In this document: positions 26,361 to 33,139 of the stretch, one piece after another
Numbering within the stretch: position 1 is the first letter of the stretch
Layout of the letters: the number at the start of each line of letters is the position of its first letter
DNA from: an uncultured Christensenellaceae bacterium
GTDB taxonomy: Bacteria; Bacillota; Clostridia; Christensenellales; Aristaeellaceae
Length of the DNA: 33,139 bases
Reading direction: 5' to 3'
NCBI GenBank assembly: GCA_905236495.1
Contig: CAJOPV010000086.1
Coordinates: 1-33,139, forward strand
Translations under genes and position numbers: made by a program
Notes under the pieces: generated by a model
Database searches by the model: none
Seen by the model: the letters and a program-made list of their open reading frames with translations, nothing else
What the model was told of the DNA's origin: nothing

Positions 26361-26393
26361 AAGGGCCTGCCTGAAGGGGCAAGGCCCTTTTTT
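26361..26393 (+). terminator. Intrinsic terminator inside the uraA leader (putative attenuator)
   Basis: AAGGGCCTGCC-TGAAG-GGGCAAGGCCCTTTTTT; lies about 60 nt after the predicted TSS and about 70 nt before the uraA ATG. Confidence 0.75.
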
Positions 26394-26462
26394 CCGGGGT
26401 GAACGAAGCGGTGCTTCGGCGCGTTTGTGCCGAATGAAAAATCAGATAGGGGGATACAACTG

Positions 26463-27800
26463 ATGAAACTGGTCTATAACATTGCAGACAAGCCGCCCAT
26501 CAAAAAGAATCTGATCTACGCCTTCCAGCAGCTGCTGGCGATCATGGCGGCGACGCTGCTGGTGCCCATCCTGGTGGATGGCACGGGCACCTACATGAGC
26601 CAGCCGGCGGCCTTGTGCGGCGCGGGCTTCGGCACGCTGTTCTACCTCTTCATCGCCACCCGGAAAAAGAGCCCCGTATTTCTGGGCAGCTCCTTCGCCT
26701 TCATCAGCCCTCTGGCGGGCGCCGTGGCCTTCGGCTTCCTGGGCATCTTCCTGGGCGCTGTGTTCGCGGGCTTGGTCTATGTCATCATCGCCCTCATCAT
26801 CAAAAAGACCGGCTCCGCCTGGGTCAACAAGCTCCTGCCCCCTGTGGTGATCGGCCCCACCGTGGCCCTGATCGGTCTTTCCCTGTGCGGCAGCGCCGTC
26901 AACAACCTGAACAACACCGCCGCCGGCAGCTATAACCTGGTTGCCATCCTGGTGGGCGTCATCGCCTTCATCATCACCGTGTATGCCTCCACCAAGGGCA
27001 GCAAGGGCATGAAGCTGATCCCCTTCATCATCGGTATCCTGGGCGCTTACCTGATCGCCCTGGCGCTGACCTTCATCGGCGACGCCACCGGCGCGGCTGC
27101 GCTGAAGCTGGTGGATCTGTCCGCCTTTGACAACATGCAGATCTTCAAGGTGCCCCGCTTCACCTTCCTGGGCATCTTCGGCGCTTATGAGGACGCCACC
27201 AACAAGATCGGCTCCTTCGCCGACGTCGTCAGCATCCTGGTGCTCTTCGCTCCCGTTGCCTTCGTCACCCTGGCGGAGCACATCGCCGATCATAAGAACC
27301 TCTCCTCCATCATCGAGCGGGATCTGATCACCGATCCCGGCCTGGACCGCACCCTCATCGGCGACGGCGTAGGCAGCATCATCGGCTCCTTCTTCGGCGG
27401 CTGCCCCAACACCACCTACGGCGAATCCGTTGGCTGCGTCGCCATCACCGGCAACGCCTCCATCAGCACCATCGCCATCGCCGCGGTGTATTGCATCATC
27501 CTGAGCTTCTTTGATCCCTTCGTGTGCTTTGTAAACTCCATCCCCAGCTGCATCGTGGGCGGCGTGTGCATCGCGCTGTACGGCTTCATCGCGGTCAGCG
27601 GCCTCAAGATGCTGCAGCCCGTTGACCTGGGCGATAACCGCAACCTGTTCGTGGTCGCCGCCATTCTGGTGACGGGCATCGGCGGCCTGACGCTGAACTT
27701 TGGCGCGGTCACCATCAGCTCCATCGCCACCGGCCTGATTCTGGGCATCATCATCAACGTGATCTTTAACAAGCGCAGCGCTGATGAAAAAGCCGAATAA
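26463..27800 (+). CDS. uraA: NCS2 family uracil(-xanthine) permease, UraA-like
   Basis: Multi-TM; LIYAFQQLLAIMAATLLVPILVDG, LGSSFAFISP, GGCPNTTYGESVGCVAITGNAS are NCS2/UraA signatures. Confidence 0.9.
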   Translation: MKLVYNIADKPPIKKNLIYAFQQLLAIMAATLLVPILVDGTGTYMSQPAALCGAGFGTLFYLFIATRKKSPVFLGSSFAFISPLAGAVAFGFLGIFLGAVFAGLVYVIIALIIKKTGSAWVNKLLPPVVIGPTVALIGLSLCGSAVNNLNNTAAGSYNLVAILVGVIAFIITVYASTKGSKGMKLIPFIIGILGAYLIALALTFIGDATGAAALKLVDLSAFDNMQIFKVPRFTFLGIFGAYEDATNKIGSFADVVSILVLFAPVAFVTLAEHIADHKNLSSIIERDLITDPGLDRTLIGDGVGSIIGSFFGGCPNTTYGESVGCVAITGNASISTIAIAAVYCIILSFFDPFVCFVNSIPSCIVGGVCIALYGFIAVSGLKMLQPVDLGDNRNLFVVAAILVTGIGGLTLNFGAVTISSIATGLILGIIINVIFNKRSADEKAE

Positions 27801-27834
27801 TCCGCAAATCTCTGAAAAAACTTGAAAATAACGG

Positions 27835-27863
27835 TTTACAAACCGCGCCTGCCGTGTTAAAAT
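27835..27863 (+). promoter_or_regulatory. SigA-type promoter for rpsO: TTTACA-17 bp-TAAAAT
   Basis: TTTACA 27835-27840, spacer 17 bp, TAAAAT 27858-27863; -35 embedded in palindrome CGGTTTACAAACCG (27832-27845). Confidence 0.7.
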
Positions 27864-27975
27864 GGTAGGCGTGGTTTTTAGAACCGCAGGCCCGGAGGAG
27901 CGAAACCCCAACGCCCATCTGAGCTTACGGCAATTTGAAGCAGGGGCCGCCACGCCCCATAAGGAGGAAGACGCC

Positions 27976-28239
27976 ATGGATAAGGAAATGAAAGCCCAGA
28001 TCATGCAGACCTATGCCCGCCACGAAGGCGACACCGGGTCCCCCGAGGTGCAGGTTGCGCTGCTCACCGAGCGGATCAACCACCTGAACGAGCATCTGAA
28101 GCTGAACAAGAAGGATCACCATTCCCGCCGCGGGTTGCTTCTGATGGTCGGTCAGCGCCGCGGGCTGCTGGATTACCTGAAGAAGACGGATATCGAGCGT
28201 TACCGTGATCTGATTGCCAAGCTGGGTCTGCGCAAGTAA
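27976..28239 (+). CDS. rpsO: 30S ribosomal protein S15
   Basis: [68 protein letters not shown] before ATG 27976. Confidence 0.98.
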   Translation: MDKEMKAQIMQTYARHEGDTGSPEVQVALLTERINHLNEHLKLNKKDHHSRRGLLLMVGQRRGLLDYLKKTDIERYRDLIAKLGLRK

Positions 28240-28247
28240 GCGCATGG

Positions 28248-28287
28248 GGCTATCGGCTGGAGAATGACAGCCGATAGCCTTTTATTT
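28248..28287 (+). terminator. Terminator/attenuator between rpsO and pnp
   Basis: Perfect 12-bp stem GGCTATCGGCTG/CAGCCGATAGCC followed by TTTTATTT. Confidence 0.88.
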
Positions 28288-28344
28288 CAGCCGTACGGCA
28301 GGCGCCGTATGGTAAGTGTGTGTGAGGAGAAGGAGAAAAAGACA

Positions 28345-30495
28345 ATGGACTACAAAGCGTATTCAATGGAATTTGCGGGCCGCACGCTGACCCTGGAATT
28401 CGGCAAGTATGCCCAGCAGGCCGGCGGCAGCTGCCTGGTCCGCTACGGAGATACCGCGGTGCTGGTGAACGCCACCGCGTCGGACAAGCCCCGGGAGGGC
28501 GTGGATTTCTTCCCGCTGACGGTTGATTTTGAAGAAAAGCAGTATAGCGTTGGCAAGATCCCCGGCGGCTTCATCAAGCGGGAAGGCCGGCCCACCGAAA
28601 AGGCGACGCTGACCTGCCGCCTCATCGACCGCCCCCTGCGGCCCCTGTTCAATAAGGGCATGCGCAACGACGTGCAGGTGGTGGCCCAGACCCTGAGCGT
28701 TGACCCCAACACCCCGCCGGAATTCCCCGCCATGCTGGGCTCCTCCATCGCCCTGATGGTGAGCAACATCCCCTGGGGCGGTCCCACCGCCGCTGTGGTG
28801 GTGGCCCGGGTGAACGGGCAGTTCATCATCAATCCCGACGAGGCGCAGGAAGCGGCCTCCGATATGCACGTCACCGTGGCGGGCACCAAGGACGCCATCA
28901 TGATGGTGGAAGCGGGCGCCAAGGAAGTTTCCGAGGACGCCATGATGGACGCCATCCTCTACGGGCATGATTTCATCAAGCAATTGGTGGAATTCCAGGA
29001 GAAGATCGTGGCGGAGATCGGCAAGCCCAAGTCCGAATTCCCCCTGATCACCACCGGCGACGACGTAAAGGCCGCCGTGCGGGAATACGCTTACGAAAAG
29101 TGCGAATATATTTATTCCACCTATGTCCGCAAGGAACGGCAGGCCCGGGACGCCGAAGTGTCCGCCGACGTGGCGGCCCACTTTGCCGATATCTTCCCCG
29201 GACGGGAAAGCGAAGTGGCCGACGCCCTGTATTACCTGGGCAAAGAGGTCATGCGGAAGAAGATTCTGGAGCAGGGCATCCGCCCCGACGGGCGCAAGGT
29301 GGATGAGGTGCGGCCCATCTGGTGCGAAGTGGGCGTGCTGCCCCGCACCCACGGCAGCGCCGTCTTTACCCGCGGCGAAACCCAGGCCCTTACCATCACC
29401 ACCCTGGGCATGGTATCCGAGGCTCAGCAGCTGGACGGCCTGAGCAACGAGGACAGCAAGCGCTACATGCACCAGTACAATATGCCCTCCTACGCCACCG
29501 GCGAAGCGGGCCGTCTGCGCAGCCCCAACCGCCGGGAGATAGGGCACGGCGCGCTGGCGGAGCGGGCATTGCTTCCCGTGATCCCCGACGAGGGCGAATT
29601 CCCCTACGCGCTGCGGCTGGTGAGCGAGATTTTAGGCAGCAACGGCTCCTCCTCCATGGCTTCCGTGTGCGGCAGCACGCTTTCCCTCATGGATGCGGGC
29701 GTGCCCATTCACGCGCCGGTGGCGGGCGTCGCCATGGGCCTGATCCAGGACGCCGAAACGGGCAAGATCGAGGTGCTCACCGATATCCAGGGCCTGGAAG
29801 ACTTCCTGGGGGATATGGACTTTAAGGTGGCGGGCACCCAGAACGGCATCACCGCCATCCAGATGGATATCAAGATCAAGGGCATCAACCGGGAAATCCT
29901 CTCCCGTGCTCTGAGCCAGGCCCTGAAGGGCAGGCTGCATATCCTGGGCATCATGCTGGAGACCCTGGGCCGCCCCCGGGAGAACCTGAGCAAATTCGCC
30001 CCCAAGATCATCACCTTCTCCATTAACCCCGAAAAGATCAGCGAGGTCATCGGCCCCCGGGGCAAGATGATCAACAAGATCATCGACGAGACGGGCGTCA
30101 AAATCGACATCGAGGACGACGGCCGGGTGTTCATTTCCACCCCGGACCAGGCCGCTGCCGACAAGGCCAAGGCCATCATCCTGGGCATTGCCAAGGATAT
30201 CGAGGTGGGCGACGTATTCACCGGCAAGGTGGTGCGCATTATGAACTTCGGCGCCTTCGTGGAGCTGGTGGGCGGCAAGGATGGCATGATCCACATTTCC
30301 AAGCTGGATAACAAGCGGGTGGAAAAGGTGGAGGACGTGGTAAAGGTGGGCGACGAGCTGGAGGTCAAGGTCTGCGAGATCGACGCTCAGGGCCGCATCA
30401 ATCTGATCCGCAACGATATCACCTACGATAACCCCGGTTTCACCCGGTCCGCCCCCGCCGTATCCCGGCCTCCGCGGAGAGACGGGCGGAAATAA
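28345..30495 (+). CDS. pnp: Polyribonucleotide nucleotidyltransferase (PNPase)
   Basis: Two RNase PH domains, KH (INPEKISEVIGPRGKMINKIIDETG) and S1 (GKVVRIMNFGAFVELVGGKDGMIHIS). Confidence 0.97.
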   Translation: MDYKAYSMEFAGRTLTLEFGKYAQQAGGSCLVRYGDTAVLVNATASDKPREGVDFFPLTVDFEEKQYSVGKIPGGFIKREGRPTEKATLTCRLIDRPLRPLFNKGMRNDVQVVAQTLSVDPNTPPEFPAMLGSSIALMVSNIPWGGPTAAVVVARVNGQFIINPDEAQEAASDMHVTVAGTKDAIMMVEAGAKEVSEDAMMDAILYGHDFIKQLVEFQEKIVAEIGKPKSEFPLITTGDDVKAAVREYAYEKCEYIYSTYVRKERQARDAEVSADVAAHFADIFPGRESEVADALYYLGKEVMRKKILEQGIRPDGRKVDEVRPIWCEVGVLPRTHGSAVFTRGETQALTITTLGMVSEAQQLDGLSNEDSKRYMHQYNMPSYATGEAGRLRSPNRREIGHGALAERALLPVIPDEGEFPYALRLVSEILGSNGSSSMASVCGSTLSLMDAGVPIHAPVAGVAMGLIQDAETGKIEVLTDIQGLEDFLGDMDFKVAGTQNGITAIQMDIKIKGINREILSRALSQALKGRLHILGIMLETLGRPRENLSKFAPKIITFSINPEKISEVIGPRGKMINKIIDETGVKIDIEDDGRVFISTPDQAAADKAKAIILGIAKDIEVGDVFTGKVVRIMNFGAFVELVGGKDGMIHISKLDNKRVEKVEDVVKVGDELEVKVCEIDAQGRINLIRNDITYDNPGFTRSAPAVSRPPRRDGRK

Positions 30496-30514
30496 GCTTT
30501 CATAATTCATGCGT

Positions 30515-30551
30515 ACAGGGGGGAAGCTAACCACAGTTTCCCCTCTGTTTT
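30515..30551 (+). terminator. Probable terminator between pnp and the M16 peptidase gene
   Basis: ACAGGGGGGAA / TTCCCCTCTGT 11-bp stem (one G.U) followed by TTT. Confidence 0.6.
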
Positions 30552-30570
30552 CGATCAAAAGGAGCCCTTC

Positions 30571-31815
30571 ATGGAAAAGTTTACGCTGCAAAACGGCCTG
30601 ACCGTGCTGGTGGAGCCCATGCCCTATCTCAGGAGCGTGTCCCTGGGGGTATGGGTGAAGGCTGGAAGCATGCTGGAGAGCAGGGAAGAAAACGGCCTTT
30701 CCCACTTTATGGAGCATATGGCTTTCAAGGGCACAGAGCATCGCACCGCCCGGCAGATCGCCGAGGAAATGGACTGCATCGGCGGGCAGCTCAACGCTTC
30801 TACCAGCAAGCTTTGCACCAACTACTACGCCAAGGTCATCGATGAGGACCTGCCCCTGGCGGCGGATATCCTTGCCGATATGGTGTGCCGTCCCGCGCTG
30901 GATGAAGAGGAGCTGAATAAGGAGCGGGGCGTGGTACTGGAAGAGATCGCCATGGTGGAGGATAACCCGGAGGACGTGGTGTATGACGTGCTGGCGGAGG
31001 CGGTGTTCGGGCAGCAGTCCCTGGGCCAGACCATCCTGGGCCCCAAGGAAAAGATCGCCGCCTATACGGCGAAGGACCTGCGGGCCTTCCGGCAGCGGCA
31101 TTACGGTCCTCAAAACGCCGTGGTAGCCCTGGCGGGCAATGTGGAAGCTTCCCGGGCCAGGGAGCTTATGGAGCAGTATTTCGGCTCCTGGCAGGGGGCT
31201 GCGGGGGAAGAATTTCCCCAGGCCACTGCCATCCCGGAGCCTAAAAAGCTCTCCCGGGACAAGGATACCGAGCAGGTGCACCTGTGCGTTTCCTTCCGTT
31301 CCCATGAAATGGGCAGCGATCAGGTGTATCCCACCGCGGTGCTGAACAACATCCTGGGGGGCGGCATGTCCTCCCGGCTGTTCCAGCGCATCCGGGAGGA
31401 GCTGGGCATGGCCTATACCGTATATTCCGGGCCCAGCAGCTATCCCCACTGCGGAGAGTTTACCGTCTATGCCGCTACCAGCCCCCGGCACCTGAAAACC
31501 GTGCTGGAGCAAATGGATATCGAGATCAAAAAGCTGCTGGATGGCGGCGTGACCGAAAAGGAATTTCAGATGAGCAAGGCGCAATTGAAGGGCAGCTTCA
31601 TCCTGGGGCTGGAGAGCGCCTATAACCGCATGAGCGCCCTGGGGCACAATCAGATCCTGCTGAATCGGGTGATCCCGCCGGAGGATACCATCGCCGCCAT
31701 CGAAAAGGTGACCATGGAGGACGTGATGGCCTCCGCCCAAACGATCCTCACCGGGCCCCGGGCCTACGCCGTGGTAGGCCGGAAGGCGGAAAAATACCTG
31801 AGCGCCATGCGATGA
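30571..31815 (+). CDS. M16 family zinc metallopeptidase (MlpA/YmxG-like processing protease)
   Basis: Inverted zinc motif HFMEH with downstream E (ERGVVLEEI), GGGMSSRLFQRIREELGMAYTVYS; downstream of pnp as in Bacillus. Confidence 0.93.
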   Translation: MEKFTLQNGLTVLVEPMPYLRSVSLGVWVKAGSMLESREENGLSHFMEHMAFKGTEHRTARQIAEEMDCIGGQLNASTSKLCTNYYAKVIDEDLPLAADILADMVCRPALDEEELNKERGVVLEEIAMVEDNPEDVVYDVLAEAVFGQQSLGQTILGPKEKIAAYTAKDLRAFRQRHYGPQNAVVALAGNVEASRARELMEQYFGSWQGAAGEEFPQATAIPEPKKLSRDKDTEQVHLCVSFRSHEMGSDQVYPTAVLNNILGGGMSSRLFQRIREELGMAYTVYSGPSSYPHCGEFTVYAATSPRHLKTVLEQMDIEIKKLLDGGVTEKEFQMSKAQLKGSFILGLESAYNRMSALGHNQILLNRVIPPEDTIAAIEKVTMEDVMASAQTILTGPRAYAVVGRKAEKYLSAMR

Positions 31816-31830
31816 TAATGGAGAAAACCA

Positions 31831-33015
31831 ATGAAAAAGATCATCGAATGCCTGATCCTGGCTTTCGCGCTTTCCTGTCTTTGCGCTTTGGCCTTAGGGG
31901 AGGAAATCACCGCGAAATGCACCGTCCGGGTGTCCCGCTACCCAAAAGACAAGGAAAAGATGCTGGATAACGGCACCATGAGCATGTGGTATTCCCCGGA
32001 GGAAAACGCCTGGGTGGAGGTGACCTGCCCTGGGGATCAGCTGGCCCAGGGCTTCTTCATCCGCTGGGGCAAAAAGCCCGTTGACGTGGTGATCCAGGTG
32101 CCCGGCGAGGGAAAGAACGAATGGGTGACGGTGCAGGAGCATCCCGCCGAGTATTTCAACGAATACATCGCCTTTGAGCAGCCTTTGGCAAAGTTCCGCA
32201 TCCGGCCCCTGGCGAAGAAGGATCAGTTTGCCATCATCAAGCTGCAGGTGCTGGGGGAAGGGACGCTGCCGGACTGGGTGGAGCGCTGGCAGCCCTTCGA
32301 GGGCAAGGCGGATATGATGGTGCTGGTGGCTCACGCGGACGACGAATTGCTTTACATGGGCGGCGTGATTCCCTATTACAGCGGGCAGATGGGCAAGAAG
32401 GTGATCGTGGTCTATATCGCTCAGATGAACGGCTTCCGCAACGTGGAATTATTGAACGGCCTGTGGCACTGCGGGGTGAGGAATTACCCGGTGATGCCCA
32501 CCAGCCAGTTCAAGGATCAGTGGACCACGGGGCTGAAAAAATGCCTGAGCATCTGGGGCGAAAAGAAGCTGTTGACTTACGTGACCGAAATGATCCGCAG
32601 GTATCAGCCGGATGTGATCGTGACCCATGACGTAAACGGCGAATACGGGCACGGGGCTCACAAAGCCTGCTGCTACGCGGTGCAAAGCTGCATTGAGAAG
32701 GCCGCTGACCCCAAGCAGGATCCCGATTCTGCGGCGCTCTACGGCTCTTGGCAGGTGAAAAAGGCCTATATCCATCTGTATCGGGGGGATTTGGGGCAGA
32801 TCGATTTTGACTGGCGTCAGCCCCTGGAGGCTTTCGGCGGCAAAAACGCCTTCGAGATTGCCACCGAGGCCTTCAACATGCACCGCAGCCAGGCTGCCTC
32901 CGGCAAGTTCGTGGTGCAGGATTTCGGAAAATACGATAATTCCCTCTTTGGCCTGTACTATTCTTCCGTCGGCCCGGATACCGGCCTCAACGACATGTTT
33001 GAAAACATTGAATAA
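31831..33015 (+). CDS. Secreted PIG-L (LmbE-like) family deacetylase with N-terminal domain of unknown type
   Basis: Signal-peptide-like N-terminus; LVAHADDELLYMGGVIPYY and VTHDVNGEYGHGAHKA metal-binding motifs. Confidence 0.87.
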   Translation: MKKIIECLILAFALSCLCALALGEEITAKCTVRVSRYPKDKEKMLDNGTMSMWYSPEENAWVEVTCPGDQLAQGFFIRWGKKPVDVVIQVPGEGKNEWVTVQEHPAEYFNEYIAFEQPLAKFRIRPLAKKDQFAIIKLQVLGEGTLPDWVERWQPFEGKADMMVLVAHADDELLYMGGVIPYYSGQMGKKVIVVYIAQMNGFRNVELLNGLWHCGVRNYPVMPTSQFKDQWTTGLKKCLSIWGEKKLLTYVTEMIRRYQPDVIVTHDVNGEYGHGAHKACCYAVQSCIEKAADPKQDPDSAALYGSWQVKKAYIHLYRGDLGQIDFDWRQPLEAFGGKNAFEIATEAFNMHRSQAASGKFVVQDFGKYDNSLFGLYYSSVGPDTGLNDMFENIE

Positions 33016-33020
33016 ACAAA

Positions 33021-33059
33021 AAACGAAAACCCGGCTTCGCGTCAGCCGGGTTTTCGTTT
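33021..33059. terminator. Bidirectional intrinsic terminator between the PIG-L gene and tRNA-Glu
   Basis: 16-bp perfect stem AAACGAAAACCCGGCT / AGCCGGGTTTTCGTTT, loop TCGCGTC; T-rich on both strands. Confidence 0.9.
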
Positions 33060-33062
33060 GCG

Positions 33063-33138
33063 TGGCACCTCCAATGGGATTCGAACCCATGTTTCCGCCT
33101 TGAGAGGGCGGCGTCCTAGGCCTCTAGACAATGGAGGC
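33063..33138 (-). tRNA. tRNA-Glu (anticodon CTC), CCA encoded
   Basis: Reverse complement GCCTCCATTGTCTAGAGGCCTAGGACGCCGCCCTCTCAAGGCGGAAACATGGGTTCGAATCCCATTGGAGGTGCCA folds as cloverleaf; anticodon loop CTCTCAA. Confidence 0.95.
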
Positions 33139-33139
33139 A

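Noticed and set aside
26300-26462. PyrR-binding or purine riboswitch in the uraA leader
   Set aside because: No recognisable PyrR binding-loop consensus or purine aptamer core by eye; left as an unclassified leader.
26442-28004. 520-aa minus-strand ORF antisense to uraA and rpsO
   Set aside because: Asp/Gly/His/Gln-rich shadow of a hydrophobic transporter; no domain recognisable.
29632-31740. 702-aa minus-strand ORF antisense to pnp and the M16 peptidase
   Set aside because: Crosses two confident plus-strand genes; no recognisable motif.

Overview
This is a GC-rich, gene-dense housekeeping region, most consistent with a Clostridia-like Firmicutes chromosome (inferred from gene content and synteny). 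Left of about 8.7 kb all genes are on the minus strand: amaP (truncated by the window edge), Asp23/Gls24, an archaeal-type aspS, hisS, tex, ricT, holB and darA. A divergent promoter region at about 8.67-8.84 kb separates them from a plus-strand series. In order, that series is plsX-acpP-rnc-smc-ftsY; a GNAT acetyltransferase; an alpha/beta hydrolase, membrane MurF-like ligase, ddl and alr; a membrane protein of unknown function; rsmD-coaD and a coiled-coil protein; rpmH-rnpA-yidD-yidC-jag; uraA; rpsO-pnp; an M16 peptidase; and a secreted PIG-L deacetylase. A minus-strand tRNA-Glu(CTC) lies at the right edge. I see no mobile element, CRISPR array, phage or obvious defence system. The items most worth a second look are: (1) the alpha/beta hydrolase - 5-TM-MurF-like ligase - Ddl - Alr cluster, where the MurF N-terminal domain is replaced by a membrane domain; (2) leader RNAs with terminator-like hairpins ahead of uraA and hisS; (3) a long hairpin directly upstream of rnc; (4) an archaeal-type AspRS in the usual hisS-aspS position; (5) a YidC with a large extra loop; (6) an 11-residue-repeat coiled-coil protein. 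All family calls come from reading motifs by eye; no database search was run.
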